From Vreelandella maris (GTDB lineage Bacteria; Pseudomonadota; Gammaproteobacteria; Pseudomonadales; Halomonadaceae): 53,006 nt of DNA. This document shows positions 7,971 to 17,299 of this stretch, piece by piece (the stretch's first letter is position 1; each line of letters opens with the position of its first letter). The stretch covers positions 1 through 53,006 of the forward strand of contig NZ_JABWCV010000028.1 of the NCBI RefSeq assembly GCF_013371085.1, given 5' to 3'. The position numbers and the translations under genes are program-made. The notes below the pieces were generated by a model. It did no database searches and was not told the DNA's origin. It saw only the letters and a list, made by a program, of their open reading frames with translations.

Positions 7971-8816
7971 ATGACTGCTCGAAAACACACTCGCTCTTCA
8001 TCGCTTGTCACCCTTAGTGCTGGCGCCTTACTGACAAGTACCGCCCTCGTCACTCCCGCATTGGCAGATGACGCTCAGCCCCACCCGCTTGACCGGCTGT
8101 GGTCGTTTGCCAATGTCTCGGTTAATTATCTGGATTGGTCGAACGGCACCGAAGCACGCACCGCCTCTAACGCGCCGAAAAGCGACTTTATGTTTCTCGA
8201 AATTGAAGGCGGCGCTGGCTTTAGCTGGGGCGAATTCTACGGTTTCTTTGATTTCGAGAACCCCACCAACGATCAATTCGATGAATCCAGTGGTGGCAAA
8301 GACAACTTCCGCACCGCGGGTAAAATAACCTCGCACATTTACCTAGGCGATAGCCCGCTGTCTATTTACGCTCACCTTTACGACTTCCGTGATTACGGCT
8401 TTGAAAGCCGCGAGCAGGATCAAATTTTGGGCCTGGGTTACCGCACTACTTTTGATAATGGTTTATGGTTCAAGCCATTCATTGGCGCCGCGCGGGTGCA
8501 AAGTAACAGCTACAGCGGCATGAACGGCTTTATGGCCGGCTGGGTCGCGGGTTATGATTTCGCTGCGCTCGACCAGAACTTCAGCGTGACTAACTGGCAT
8601 GAGCAGACCTTTGGCCGCGATGACGAGTATCTGGATGAAAATTACGTGAACGGCACAGCAGGCAGTGTGGGCACCAACGGTGCACTGAGCCTGTGGTGGC
8701 ATCCGAGCGACTTGATCACCACCGGTATTCAGTATCGCTACTCTGACAATAAGTTGGGCACGCCCAATAATTATCAGAATGCGATGATCTACTCCGTCAA
8801 GCTCAACTTACTATAA
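7971..8816 (+). CDS. tsx: Tsx-like nucleoside-specific outer-membrane channel
   Basis: This 281-residue protein has a signal peptide (cleavage after ALVTPALA) and a mature region of amphipathic strands ending in the aromatic-rich IYSVKLNLL, as in 12-stranded barrels. The NVSVNYLDWSNGTEA and YGFFDFENPTN segments recall the Tsx/OmpK family, whose members pass nucleosides across the outer membrane. The ribosome site GAGG lies 6 bases ahead of the ATG. Position supports the function: it is the first gene downstream of the DeoR operators and is followed by an inner-membrane nucleoside transporter and nucleoside phosphorylases. OmpK-type phage-receptor activity in relatives does not bear on its physiological role here. 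Confidence 0.82.
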   Translation: MTARKHTRSSSLVTLSAGALLTSTALVTPALADDAQPHPLDRLWSFANVSVNYLDWSNGTEARTASNAPKSDFMFLEIEGGAGFSWGEFYGFFDFENPTNDQFDESSGGKDNFRTAGKITSHIYLGDSPLSIYAHLYDFRDYGFESREQDQILGLGYRTTFDNGLWFKPFIGAARVQSNSYSGMNGFMAGWVAGYDFAALDQNFSVTNWHEQTFGRDDEYLDENYVNGTAGSVGTNGALSLWWHPSDLITTGIQYRYSDNKLGTPNNYQNAMIYSVKLNLL

Positions 8817-8824
8817 TCGATTTA

Positions 8825-8964
8825 GGAGCCTCTGATTAACGTAATGAGCGCAGGCTAGACAAGGCAAAAATCAACGAAAAGGCGGAGTTTACTAGCAGTA
8901 AATGAGCACTTTGAGGCGATTTTTAACGCCGTATAGGCAAGCGTAATAGTTAATCAGAGGTTCC
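8825..8964. repeat. MITE-like 140-bp element with 16-bp terminal inverted repeats
   Basis: GGAGCCTCTGATTAAC (8825-8840) is repeated inverted as GTTAATCAGAGGTTCC (8949-8964), 15 of 16 paired. The interior is partly self-complementary as well, for example GGCAAAAATC against GATTTTTAACGCC, so the whole unit can fold into a long hairpin. It carries no gene. The layout is that of a miniature inverted-repeat element or large REP-type repeat, inserted between tsx and nupC and ending about ten bases before the nupC ribosome site. I recall similar sequences scattered in Halomonas genomes but cannot verify copy number here. Confidence 0.7.
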
Positions 8965-8984
8965 AGGACTCGAAGGATCCCCCT

Positions 8985-10268
8985 ATGACACTCCTTATGA
9001 GCTTGGTGGGTATGGTCACCCTGGTGGCCATTGCCCTGATTTTCTCTTACGACCGTAAGTCTATTCGGCTACGCACTGTGCTGGGCGCCTTTGCGATTCA
9101 AGCGGGCATTGGTGCGTTTGTACTTTATGTGCCTTTCGGTCAGGCGGTGCTGCAAGCCATCTCTTCTGGCGTTAGCCAAATTTTGGTGTACGCCAACGAT
9201 GGTATCGGCTTTCTGTTTGGTGGTTTAGCGGACGTAGAAAACGTCGGCTTTGTGTTTGCCATCAAGGTTCTGCCGGTCATTATCTTCTTCTCTTCTCTCA
9301 TCGCCGTGCTGTACTACATCGGCATTATGCAGTGGGTAATCCGCATACTGGGTGGCGCTCTGCAAAAAGCCCTGGGCACTTCACGTACCGAATCGCTCTC
9401 CGCGACCGCGAATATCTTCGTTGGCCAAACTGAAGCACCGCTGGTGGTGCGTCCGTTTATCGCCCGCATGACGCCTTCGCAGCTGTTTGCCGTTATGTGT
9501 GGCGGCTTGGCGTCAGTGGCGGGCTCGGTGTTGGCGGGTTATGCAGCGCTGGGTATTCCCATGGAGTACCTGGTAGCGGCTTCCTTTATGGCGGCGCCGG
9601 GCGGGCTGTTGTTTGCCAAGCTGATCATGCCGGAAACTCAAGATGTGTCCGATAGCGACAGCGTTTCCAAGGTAGAAGAAGAGATTGAAGCCCAGGAAGA
9701 TAAGCCCGCCAACGTGTTGGATGCGGCGGCCTCCGGCGCTACATCGGGTTTGATGCTGGCTGCCAATGTGGGCGCGATGCTGCTCGCGTTCATTGGTTTG
9801 ATCGCGTTGATCAATGGCATTCTCGGCGGCGTTGGTGGCTGGGTGGGCTTTGAATCGCTGAGCCTGGAGCTAATCTTGGGCTGGCTGTTCGCCCCGCTGG
9901 CGTTCCTTTTAGGTGTACCCTGGGAAGAAGCTACCCTGGCCGGCTCGTTCATCGGTCAAAAACTGGTGGTCAACGAATTTGTCGCCTATATCAATCTAGC
10001 GCCCTACATTGATGGGGAACAGGTGGTGGCGGCGACGGGTCAGATGATGACACCGCACACCATGGCGATTCTCTCTTTCGCACTGTGTGGCTTTGCTAAC
10101 CTCTCCTCCATTGCGATTTTGCTGGGTGGCCTGGGCAGCATTGCACCGACGCGCCGTAAAGAGATTGCTCGCTTTGGTGTTAAAGCCGTCTTGGCCGGTA
10201 CACTATCCAACTTAATGTCGGCCTCTATTGCTGGCTTCTTCATCGCGCTGAGTGGCGCGTCTGCATAG
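8985..10268 (+). CDS. nupC: Concentrative nucleoside transporter (CNT family)
   Basis: This 427-residue inner-membrane protein belongs to the CNT family. It has the family hallmarks [13 protein letters not shown] near residue 147, where conserved Q and E contact the nucleoside, and [20 protein letters not shown] after it, plus the NEFVAYINL segment near residue 330. CNT proteins import nucleosides with Na+ or H+, and Na+ coupling would suit a halophile but is an inference. A hydrophilic acidic loop (residues about 220-240) separates the halves. The ribosome site AAGGA is eight bases ahead of the ATG. A strong hairpin follows the gene, so expression may drop between it and deoC. Confidence 0.9.
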   Translation: MTLLMSLVGMVTLVAIALIFSYDRKSIRLRTVLGAFAIQAGIGAFVLYVPFGQAVLQAISSGVSQILVYANDGIGFLFGGLADVENVGFVFAIKVLPVIIFFSSLIAVLYYIGIMQWVIRILGGALQKALGTSRTESLSATANIFVGQTEAPLVVRPFIARMTPSQLFAVMCGGLASVAGSVLAGYAALGIPMEYLVAASFMAAPGGLLFAKLIMPETQDVSDSDSVSKVEEEIEAQEDKPANVLDAAASGATSGLMLAANVGAMLLAFIGLIALINGILGGVGGWVGFESLSLELILGWLFAPLAFLLGVPWEEATLAGSFIGQKLVVNEFVAYINLAPYIDGEQVVAATGQMMTPHTMAILSFALCGFANLSSIAILLGGLGSIAPTRRKEIARFGVKAVLAGTLSNLMSASIAGFFIALSGASA

Positions 10269-10318
10269 CGCTTGCCACTGCTTGCATGATTAGCGCAATG
10301 ACGGCTACTTAACGCATC

Positions 10319-10355
10319 GGGCGCTGCGGTTTTATCCGCAGTGCCCGTTTTTATC
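10319..10355 (+). terminator. Intrinsic terminator or attenuator between nupC and deoC
   Basis: An 11-bp stem with one G-U pair (10319-10329 with 10336-10346) encloses a 6-base loop and is followed by GTTTTTATCTTTTA. It looks like a full-strength terminator in the middle of a functionally continuous operon. Either deoC has its own promoter, not evident in the 23 bases before its ATG, or read-through is partial. Confidence 0.75.
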
Positions 10356-10378
10356 TTTTACTGATTTGTGAGAACTCC

Positions 10379-11176
10379 ATGACTGCGACAGCCTCCCCCC
10401 ATATTGTCCAAGCCGCCCGCCAAGCACTTACCCTCATGGATCTGACGAGCCTGAACGATAGCGACACTGACAGCACCATTGAAGCACTTTGTCAGCAAGT
10501 AAAAACGCCCTTTGGCACCCCTGCGGCAGTGTGTGTCTTTCCCCAGTTTATTGTCACGGCCCAGCGTGCATTGACCGCTCATACCCTTAACGACCAAGTG
10601 AAGATCGCCACGGTCACCAATTTCCCCGACGGCGGCGACGACATCATGGGTGCTGCCCGTGAAACGCGCGATGCCGTTGCCTCTGGTGCTCATGAAGTCG
10701 ATGTCGTATTCCCCTACCGCACCCTGATGGCGGGCGATGAAGAGACTGGCCTTGAGCTCGTTGAGATGTGCAAAGCCGCCTGCGCCGGCCAAGCGCTGCT
10801 CAAAGTGATCATTGAGTCAGGCGAACTCAAAGACCCTGCGCTGATCAAACGCGCCAGCGAACTCGCCATTGAAGGCGGCGCGGATTTCATTAAAACGTCG
10901 ACCGGTAAAGTGCCCGTCAACGCAACGCTGGAAGCCGCCGAGATCATGCTCAAAGCCATCAAGGCCAGTGGCAAAGACGTTGGCTTTAAAGCCGCCGGTG
11001 GCGTTAAAACCGCCGAAGACGCAGCGGAATACTTGGCCCTTGCTAACGAGATCATGGGCCCAGCCTGGGTGACGCCTGCACACTTCCGCTTTGGTGCATC
11101 CAGCCTGCTGGGCAATCTGCTTGATACGTTGACCGGCAGCACCAGCGCGGCACCCCAAGGCCAAGGAGGTTACTAA
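10379..11176 (+). CDS. deoC: Deoxyribose-phosphate aldolase
   Basis: DeoC splits 2-deoxyribose-5-phosphate into glyceraldehyde-3-phosphate and acetaldehyde in the cytoplasm. The TIM-barrel class I aldolase residues are all present. K172 in FIKTSTGK is the Schiff-base lysine, and D108 (EVDVVFP) and K204 (GFKAAGG) are the helper pair equivalent to E. coli D102, K167 and K201. The length, 265 residues, is normal for the gammaproteobacterial type. The gene follows the nupC terminator and overlaps the deoA start by one base. Confidence 0.96.
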   Translation: MTATASPHIVQAARQALTLMDLTSLNDSDTDSTIEALCQQVKTPFGTPAAVCVFPQFIVTAQRALTAHTLNDQVKIATVTNFPDGGDDIMGAARETRDAVASGAHEVDVVFPYRTLMAGDEETGLELVEMCKAACAGQALLKVIIESGELKDPALIKRASELAIEGGADFIKTSTGKVPVNATLEAAEIMLKAIKASGKDVGFKAAGGVKTAEDAAEYLALANEIMGPAWVTPAHFRFGASSLLGNLLDTLTGSTSAAPQGQGGY

Positions 11177-12531
11177 TGTCTGCCAATGCAACCCAACACG
11201 CCTTGCTGCCCCAGGAGCTGATTCGCCTTAAGCGAGATAACCAGCCGCTGCCTGCGGAAGAGATCAAAGCGTTTGTACAGGGCATTGCCGATGATCGCAT
11301 TAGCGACGCACAAATTGGCGCTTTCACCATGGCGGTGTTTCTTAACGGCATGAGCCGTGAAGAAGTCGTGGCGCTGACTACCGCCACCCGCGACTCCGGT
11401 CACGTGATGCAGTGGAGCGACCTAAACCTGCCCGGCCCGATCGTGGATAAGCACTCCACTGGCGGCGTGGGTGACTTGGTCTCGCTGGTACTCGGCCCTT
11501 GGGTCGCCGCCTGCGGTGCCTTTGTACCGATGATTTCCGGACGCGGCTTAGGTCACACCGGCGGCACCCTGGATAAACTCGAATCGATCCCCGGCTACGA
11601 TCCCTATCCCGCCCCTGAGCGCTTCCGTGAAGTGGTGAAATCTACCGGCGTGGCCATTATCGGCCAGACCGGCGACCTTGCCCCCGCTGACAAGCGCATC
11701 TACGGCGTGCGTGACGTGACCGCCACCGTGGAATCGATTCCGCTGATTACCGCCTCTATTCTGGGTAAGAAACTGGCCTCAGGGCTGGATGCGCTGGTAA
11801 TGGATGTAAAAGTTGGCAGCGGTGCCTTTATGCCCACGCCGGAAAAATCCCGCGAACTGGCAAAAAGTATCGCCAATGTGGCCACCCAAGCGGGCACGCC
11901 CACCACTGCCCTGCTTACCGATATGAGTCAACCGCTAGCGCCCTGCGCTGGTAACGCCGTTGAAATCGTCGAGACGCTGGCGCTACTGCGCGGCGAACGC
12001 CCCAACAGCCGTGTGATGCAAGTCACCCGCGAGCTGGCGGTGGAAATGCTGATGGCAGGCAAACTCGCAGGCTCCCGTGAAGACGCGCTGACGCAGCTTG
12101 AAAAAGCACTAACCTCCGGCGCCGCTGCTGAAGTGTTTGCCCGTATGGTGCGCGAACTGGGTGGCCCCAGCGACTTTATGGAGCGCTCAGAGCACTACCT
12201 GGCCAAGGCCGAGGTCATTAAACCCGTGTATGCCGAGCAATCAGGGATCGTACAACGCATCGATACCCGCGCCGTGGGCATGAGCGTGGTGGAGCTGGGC
12301 GGTGGTCGCCTGCGTAACGACGCCAGCGTCGATCACAGCGTTGGTTTCACCGATATCATCGAAATCGGCGAGAGCGTGGATAGTCAGCGCCCCATCGCCA
12401 TGGTGCACGCCCGCAGTGACGCCGCCGCTGAGCGCGCCGCCCAGCAGCTACGCGCGGCGTTTACGATTGGCGAAGGTGCGGTCAGCGCCGATACGTTGCT
12501 ACAAGACACTTTCCGTGGAGAAGCCTCATGA
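11176..12531 (+). CDS. deoA: Thymidine phosphorylase
   Basis: DeoA converts thymidine (and deoxyuridine) plus phosphate into base and 2-deoxyribose-1-phosphate. At 451 residues it has the family signature [16 protein letters not shown] at residues 121-136 and the phosphate-binding [10 protein letters not shown] at 91-100. The ATG overlaps the deoC stop by one base and is preceded by AGGAGG within the end of deoC. The C-terminal domain contains the [12 protein letters not shown] and HARSD segments typical of the PYNP C-terminal region. It acts as a homodimer in the cytoplasm and feeds DeoB. Confidence 0.96.
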   Translation: MSANATQHALLPQELIRLKRDNQPLPAEEIKAFVQGIADDRISDAQIGAFTMAVFLNGMSREEVVALTTATRDSGHVMQWSDLNLPGPIVDKHSTGGVGDLVSLVLGPWVAACGAFVPMISGRGLGHTGGTLDKLESIPGYDPYPAPERFREVVKSTGVAIIGQTGDLAPADKRIYGVRDVTATVESIPLITASILGKKLASGLDALVMDVKVGSGAFMPTPEKSRELAKSIANVATQAGTPTTALLTDMSQPLAPCAGNAVEIVETLALLRGERPNSRVMQVTRELAVEMLMAGKLAGSREDALTQLEKALTSGAAAEVFARMVRELGGPSDFMERSEHYLAKAEVIKPVYAEQSGIVQRIDTRAVGMSVVELGGGRLRNDASVDHSVGFTDIIEIGESVDSQRPIAMVHARSDAAAERAAQQLRAAFTIGEGAVSADTLLQDTFRGEAS

Positions 12532-13772
12532 GCCGCGCGATTTTATTGGTACTCGATTCGTTTGGGATTGGCGCCGCCCCGGACGCCGCGACCTTCGGCG
12601 ATGAAGGCTCCGACACCCTGGGCCATATCGCCGCCGCCTGCGCCCGTGGCGAAGCCGATAACGCCAACCGTTCAGGGCCACTCAAGCTGCCCAACATGGC
12701 CAAGCTGGGGCTATTTCACGCCCACCATGATGCCACAGGCAGCGTTGCCGAAGGCGTCACGCTGCCGGAAAGTCTGGAAGGCGCTTACGCCCACGCCAAA
12801 GAGATCTCCAGTGGCAAAGATACCCCCTCCGGCCATTGGGAAATCGCCGGTGTCCCGGTCCGCTTTGACTGGGGCTACTTCCTGGATAAAACTGACAGCT
12901 TTCCCCTTGAGCTGCTCGACGCTATCGTTCAGGAAGCCGACCTCACTGGGGTGATTGGCAACTGCCACGCCTCGGGTACCGAGATCATTGCCCGCCTGGG
13001 TGAAGAGCACATAGCCACCGGTAAGCCCATCGTTTATACCTCGGCGGATTCGGTATTTCAGATCGCCGCTCACGAAGAGCATTTCGGCCTGGAGCGGCTT
13101 TATAAGCTGTGCGAAACCGTCCGCGAGCTGCTGGAGCCATACAACATTGGCCGTGTCATTGCGCGCCCGTTTATCGGCGAAGACAGCAATACCTTCGCCC
13201 GCACCGGCAACCGTCGCGACTACAGCGTCGAGCCGCCCTCGCCCACCGTGCTGCAAAAGCTCGATGATGCCGGTGGCGAAGTGGTCTCGATTGGCAAAAT
13301 TGCCGATATCTACGCCCACTGCGGCATTACCCACAAGGTAAAGGCCAGCGGTCACGACGCGCTGATGAACGCCACGCTCAACGAGATCAAGCGCACCAGC
13401 CAACGCGAAGAAGGCGAACGCGCCATGATCATGACCAACTTTGTCGATTTTGACTCGGTCTATGGCCACCGCCGGGACGTGCCGGGCTACGCCGCCGCGC
13501 TGGAAGATTTCGACGCCAAGCTACCCAAGCTGCTGGCGGCGCTAAGCGAAGACGATCTGCTGATTCTGACGGCTGATCACGGCTGCGACCCCAGCTGGCA
13601 CGGCACCGAGCACACCCGCGAGTACATTCCTATTCTGGTACACGGCCCCGGTTTCACCCCCGGCCCGCTGGGCGAGCGCGGCACCTTTGCCGATATTGGC
13701 CAAACCCTGGCCGACTTTTTCCTGCTGCCGGCCATGGCCGATGGCAAAAGCTTTCTACCTGACGCGGCTTAA
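12528..13772 (+). CDS. deoB: Phosphopentomutase
   Basis: DeoB interconverts (deoxy)ribose-1-phosphate and -5-phosphate, linking the phosphorylases to DeoC. It is an alkaline-phosphatase-superfamily metalloenzyme. Metal-site segments are [14 protein letters not shown] (D10 first ligand) and, near the C-terminus, [20 protein letters not shown], with Mn-ligand Asp and His residues. At 414 residues it is the standard length. It overlaps deoA in an ATGA junction, so the two are translationally coupled. A large structured repeat follows before deoD. Confidence 0.95.
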   Translation: MSRAILLVLDSFGIGAAPDAATFGDEGSDTLGHIAAACARGEADNANRSGPLKLPNMAKLGLFHAHHDATGSVAEGVTLPESLEGAYAHAKEISSGKDTPSGHWEIAGVPVRFDWGYFLDKTDSFPLELLDAIVQEADLTGVIGNCHASGTEIIARLGEEHIATGKPIVYTSADSVFQIAAHEEHFGLERLYKLCETVRELLEPYNIGRVIARPFIGEDSNTFARTGNRRDYSVEPPSPTVLQKLDDAGGEVVSIGKIADIYAHCGITHKVKASGHDALMNATLNEIKRTSQREEGERAMIMTNFVDFDSVYGHRRDVPGYAAALEDFDAKLPKLLAALSEDDLLILTADHGCDPSWHGTEHTREYIPILVHGPGFTPGPLGERGTFADIGQTLADFFLLPAMADGKSFLPDAA

Positions 13773-13808
13773 AGGCAAATAACCAACCTTTAGCACAAAA
13801 TCGTGCAA

Positions 13809-13907
13809 GGTCTGAATCAGCCCGTAGCGGGGGTCTTTCGCCAGGGATGGCGAAAGTAGCGCCCAGGGAAGGGTTCACAGCGCCCCCGCGAAGGGTTGAT
13901 TCAGACC
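13809..13907. repeat. Nested inverted-repeat element between deoB and deoD
   Basis: The outer arms GGTCTGAATCA (13809-13819) and TGATTCAGACC (13897-13907) are perfectly complementary. Inside, GCGGGGG (13827-13833) pairs with CCCCCGC (13883-13889), and CTTTCGCCA (13835-13843) pairs with TGGCGAAAG (13848-13856) around GGGA. The result is a branched cruciform of about 99 bases with no gene. It resembles dispersed REP/BIME-like repeats of pseudomonads and halomonads. It has no U-tract, so it is not a simple terminator, and it may stabilise the upstream mRNA. Confidence 0.7.
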
Positions 13908-13930
13908 GTTAAATTATATGGGAGCATGAC

Positions 13931-14656
13931 ATGGCTACACCGCATATTAATGCCGAGATGGGCGATTTCGCCGATACCGTGCTGATGCCCGGCGACCCGC
14001 TGCGCGCCAAATACATCGCCGATACCTACCTGGAGAACGTTCGCCAGGTCAACGACGTACGCAATATGTTTGGCTACACCGGCACCTACAAGGGCCGCGA
14101 GATTTCCGTCATGGGCCATGGTATGGGCATTCCGTCGGTCTCCATCTACGCCAAAGAGCTGATCACTGACTACGGCGTTAAATCGCTGATTCGCGTGGGC
14201 TCCTGCGGCGCGGTGCGCGACGATGTCAACGTTCGCGACGTGGTCATCGGCATGGGCGCCAGCACCGACTCCAAGGTTAATCGCATGCGCTTTAACGACC
14301 ACGACTTCGCTGCGATTGCGGATTTTGAACTGACCCAGCACGCGGTCGCGGCCGCCAAGGCCAAGAACGTGCCGGTCAAAGTGGGCAACATTTTCTCAGC
14401 GGACCTGTTCTACAACCCGCAAACCGAAATGGCTGAAATGCTTAAGCGTTACGGCATTGTCGGCGTCGAGATGGAAGCCGCTGGCCTTTACGGCGTCGCC
14501 GCCGAGTTCGGCGCCCGCGCAATGACCATCTGCACCGTGTCGGATCACATCCTGAAAGGCGATTCGCTCTCCAGCGCCGATCGTCAAACCACCTTCGACG
14601 ACATGATGCTGATTGCACTCGACACCGTGTTGCGCGACGACGCTGCCCGCGCCTAG
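13931..14656 (+). CDS. deoD: Purine nucleoside phosphorylase (DeoD type)
   Basis: DeoD phosphorolyses purine (deoxy)ribonucleosides to free base and pentose-1-phosphate. It is the trimeric-fold (hexameric) PNP family, 241 residues. Visible active-site elements are H5, the phosphate-binding GDPLRAK (R25) and [10 protein letters not shown], the nucleoside-binding VEMEAAGLY around residue 180, and the catalytic D205 in TVSDHI. GGGAG precedes the ATG by about six bases. Its product enters DeoB and DeoC. The gene lies downstream of the structured repeat but points the same way and is probably in the same transcript. Confidence 0.96.
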   Translation: MATPHINAEMGDFADTVLMPGDPLRAKYIADTYLENVRQVNDVRNMFGYTGTYKGREISVMGHGMGIPSVSIYAKELITDYGVKSLIRVGSCGAVRDDVNVRDVVIGMGASTDSKVNRMRFNDHDFAAIADFELTQHAVAAAKAKNVPVKVGNIFSADLFYNPQTEMAEMLKRYGIVGVEMEAAGLYGVAAEFGARAMTICTVSDHILKGDSLSSADRQTTFDDMMLIALDTVLRDDAARA

Positions 14657-14712
14657 AACGTTAAAGCGAGAACGTTGAAAAAAGCACGTTGAAGTGGCCA
14701 AAAGGAAAAATG

Positions 14713-15135
14713 ATGGAACAGGAATCAGAAGAGCACGTATCAGAAGAGATCGTTCAAACGCTGTTGGGCGCGCGGGCTAACGCCTACGTGCCTTACTCAG
14801 CTCACCCGGTGGCGTCAGTCATGGTCACCCCTGATGGTCAGCAGTTTGCGGGCACTAATGTGGAAGTGGCGCACTACAAAGGCCTATGCGCCGAGGCCTC
14901 GGCCATTTCCGCCATGATCACTGCCGGGCAACGCCAGTTGGCGACGGTCTACGTGATGGGCCCAGGTGACCACCTCTGCACGCCCTGCGGCGACTGCCGT
15001 CAGCGTATCCGCGAATTCGCGACGCCAGAAACCCAAATCAAGGTACTTTCCGGCAGCGGTGAACTGATGAAAACCTACACCATGGAAACGCTGCTGCCCG
15101 ACGCCTTTGGGCCCGAGCAGTTACCGCCGCGTTAA
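14713..15135 (+). CDS. cdd: Cytidine deaminase (small tetrameric type)
   Basis: Cdd hydrolyses cytidine and deoxycytidine to uridine and deoxyuridine, which DeoA can then cleave in the deoxy form. It is the short zinc enzyme: C59-A-E61 supplies a zinc ligand and the proton-shuttling Glu, and P-C92-G-D-C95 supplies the other two ligands. At 140 residues it resembles the Bacillus-type homotetramer rather than the long E. coli dimeric enzyme. Two adjacent ATGs occur at 14710 and 14713. AGGA at 14703-14706 gives the better spacing to the second. It is the last gene of the deo unit and is followed by a strong terminator. Confidence 0.93.
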   Translation: MEQESEEHVSEEIVQTLLGARANAYVPYSAHPVASVMVTPDGQQFAGTNVEVAHYKGLCAEASAISAMITAGQRQLATVYVMGPGDHLCTPCGDCRQRIREFATPETQIKVLSGSGELMKTYTMETLLPDAFGPEQLPPR

Positions 15136-15154
15136 GCTAGCCCCTTCAGCAATC

Positions 15155-15190
15155 AAAACCAGCCCCACGCGGGCTGGTTTTGTGCTTTTA
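15155..15190 (+). terminator. Terminator after cdd
   Basis: A perfect 11-bp stem (15155-15165 with 15171-15181) has a 5-base loop. The descending arm ends in TTTT, with a further T-rich stretch (TTTTA) a few bases on. It marks the end of the tsx-cdd unit. Confidence 0.8.
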
Positions 15191-15269
15191 TTGCTCGTAC
15201 TCTTAGCAGCCACTGTATATTTTTGATGAAGTGTGCCGATGAGCGCACCGCCCTTATTTGGAGAACGCC

Positions 15270-16394
15270 ATGGCTGGTTTACTTCCTAACGTCGACCCCG
15301 ACGGCTTGCTGGAATACTCAGTGGTCTACACCGACCGCTCGCTGAACCATATGTCGCAGCAATTTCAAGGTGTGATGCGCGATATATCGGCCACGCTGAA
15401 AGAGGTCTACAACGCTCACTCGGCCGTCATCGTTCCCGGCAGCGGAACCTTTGGTATGGAAGCGGTGGCGCGTCAGTTTGCCGTTGATCAGAAAACCCTG
15501 GTGATCCGTAACGGCTGGTTCAGCTACCGTTGGACACAGATTATCGAGATGGGCCGTTTAACCGATCAGCACGTGGTGCTTAAGGCTCGGCGACTCAATG
15601 CCGATGACCCACGCTCACCTTTTCAGCCGGTGCCCATCGATGAAGCCGTCGCGCAGATTCGTCGCGAAAAACCAGCGGTGGTCTTCGCCCCACAGGTAGA
15701 AACCTCGGCAGGACTGTTGCTTCCGGACGCGTATATTCAAGCACTCGCCGAGGCGACCCACGAGGTAGGCGGCCTGTTCGTGTTAGACGCCATTGCCGCT
15801 GGCACGCTATGGGTGGATATGCAGGCATTAGGCATTGATGTGGTGGTAAGTGCGCCGCAAAAAGGCTGGAGCGGTTCGCCCTGCTGCGCCATGGTGATGC
15901 TCTCCGAGCGGGCTACGCAGCGCTTGAGCGAGACCCAGAGCAACAGCTTTGCCTGCGACCTGGGCAAGTGGCACAGCATCATGCAAGCCTATGAAAACGG
16001 CGGGCATGCTTATCATGCCACTATGCCCACGGACGCCTTGCGACAGCTGCGCGATATCATGCAGGAAACCCGCGCCTACGGCTTTGCCAAGGTAAAAGAG
16101 GAGCAGCAAGCCATTGGCCGTGAAGTCCGTGCCATGCTCAAGCGCCACGGTTTTGTCAGCGTGGCTGCGGAAGGCTTTGAGGCGCCGGGTGTGGTGGTCT
16201 GCTACAGCGAGGATAGCGGCTTGGTAGGCAAACTTGCCCAGGCGGGCGTGCAGGTAGCAGGCGGCGTACCATTGATGTGCGATGAAGGTGATAACTTCCA
16301 AACTTTCCGCATTGGCCTGTTTGGTCTAGATAAGTTGCACCACACAGAGCGCAGCGTGGATAGCCTGGAAAAGGCAATCAAGGCAGTCATATAA
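15270..16394 (+). CDS. Class V aminotransferase (alanine-glyoxylate-like)
   Basis: This 374-residue PLP enzyme has the fold-type I layout of the alanine/serine-glyoxylate aminotransferase group. The PLP lysine is K198 in SAPQKGWSGSP, preceded by the PLP-contacting LDAIAAGTLWVDM region, with VPGSGTFGMEAVAR near the N-terminus. Relatives transaminate glyoxylate with alanine or serine, or act on purine-derived (S)-ureidoglycine, and the exact substrates are not evident. The ATG at 15270 has TTGGAG seven bases upstream, favoured over a TTG at 15258. It lies behind the cdd terminator and appears monocistronic. Confidence 0.8.
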   Translation: MAGLLPNVDPDGLLEYSVVYTDRSLNHMSQQFQGVMRDISATLKEVYNAHSAVIVPGSGTFGMEAVARQFAVDQKTLVIRNGWFSYRWTQIIEMGRLTDQHVVLKARRLNADDPRSPFQPVPIDEAVAQIRREKPAVVFAPQVETSAGLLLPDAYIQALAEATHEVGGLFVLDAIAAGTLWVDMQALGIDVVVSAPQKGWSGSPCCAMVMLSERATQRLSETQSNSFACDLGKWHSIMQAYENGGHAYHATMPTDALRQLRDIMQETRAYGFAKVKEEQQAIGREVRAMLKRHGFVSVAAEGFEAPGVVVCYSEDSGLVGKLAQAGVQVAGGVPLMCDEGDNFQTFRIGLFGLDKLHHTERSVDSLEKAIKAVI

Positions 16395-16396
16395 GC

Positions 16397-16426
16397 TGAA
16401 AAATGCCCGCTATAAAATAGCGGGCA
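16397..16426 (-). terminator. Terminator between convergent genes, mainly for the CBS-BON gene
   Basis: TGCCCGCTAT (16404-16413) pairs perfectly with ATAGCGGGCA (16417-16426) around AAA. On the minus strand the stem is followed by TTTTT. The plus-strand side lacks a U-tract, so it suits the CBS-BON gene better than the aminotransferase. Confidence 0.75.
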
Positions 16427-16458
16427 CTGATGCAGGCTAGAAACGAATTAGGTAACGC

Positions 16459-17148
16459 TTAAATATATCCCACGCCGCGCGGCATCATCCCTAGATGGTT
16501 TTCGACGCGAGTTACCCCAGCCACATTTTCTGCTGCGACCGTTACCGCCTGCTTCTGCTCAAGCGATTCGACCAGCCCCCAGATTTCCACCACGCCACCA
16601 TCCACAATCACGCTAATGCTTCCGGTTTGCACGCCGGTGTTGTGTTCCACCTCATCCAGTATGGCCTCGCGGATGTGTCGATCGTCCGAAGGTGACTGGG
16701 TCGGCGCTACCGCCGCATTGGCAATACCTTGCAGCAGATTGGCGCGGCTGACGATCCCCACCAACTTACCTTCACGCACGACGGGTACACGTTTGATGTG
16801 GTGCTTTTCCAGCATTCGCGCAATGGTATGCAGTGGCGTGTTCTCTTCCACGGTCAGTGGGTCTGGCGTCATCACTTCGTGGGCTTTACGACCATGCATT
16901 TTGACATAGTCGCCAGCATCCTTGCCGCCCGTAAATAGCGATAACCACCATGAGTGACCGTGGTCACTGTCATCTTTTACCCGGCGCATCAAATCGCCTT
17001 CGCTGACAATACCGATCACCCGGTGATCGCCATCGACGACAGGAACGGCGCTGATACGATGCTTAAGCAGCAATTGCGCGATGTCACGCACTTCCGTATC
17101 GGGTCCCACACTCACCACTTTGGGTGTCATGATATCAATAGCTTGCAT
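16459..17148 (-). CDS. CBS-pair and BON domain protein
   Basis: This 229-residue cytosolic protein has two CBS motifs, around IMTPKVVSVGPDTEVRDIAQ and VMTPDPLTVEENTPLHTIAR. CBS pairs commonly bind adenine nucleotides as an energy sensor. A BON domain follows at the C-terminus (VEIWGLVESLEQKQAVTVAA...VENHL). BON domains usually bind membranes or lipids and are normally periplasmic, but no signal peptide is seen here, which is usual for this CBS-BON architecture. The start at 17148 has AAGGAG seven bases upstream. I cannot name the pathway it controls. Confidence 0.85.
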   Translation of the reverse strand: MQAIDIMTPKVVSVGPDTEVRDIAQLLLKHRISAVPVVDGDHRVIGIVSEGDLMRRVKDDSDHGHSWWLSLFTGGKDAGDYVKMHGRKAHEVMTPDPLTVEENTPLHTIARMLEKHHIKRVPVVREGKLVGIVSRANLLQGIANAAVAPTQSPSDDRHIREAILDEVEHNTGVQTGSISVIVDGGVVEIWGLVESLEQKQAVTVAAENVAGVTRVENHLGMMPRGVGYI

Positions 17149-17299
17149 GGCGCTTCTCCTTGCGTTCAATCTTTAAAGACTGAGCCGCAGCTGCAGGTCA
17201 CCCTGCCTTCTCTTTGAGCCTAGTTCGCTCCTGGAAATTTGCCTATGCTGGCTGGCTATCTAAAAGAACGCATTGAGACTAATTTGATCTAGCGCAGCT

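Noticed and set aside
12711..13469. 252-codon open frame antisense to deoB
   Set aside because: deoB is certain from its metal-site motifs and operon position. The antisense frame follows from the codon bias of deoB.
15828..16301. 157-codon open frame antisense to the class V aminotransferase
   Set aside because: The sense frame carries the PLP lysine motif. The antisense protein has no recognisable features.
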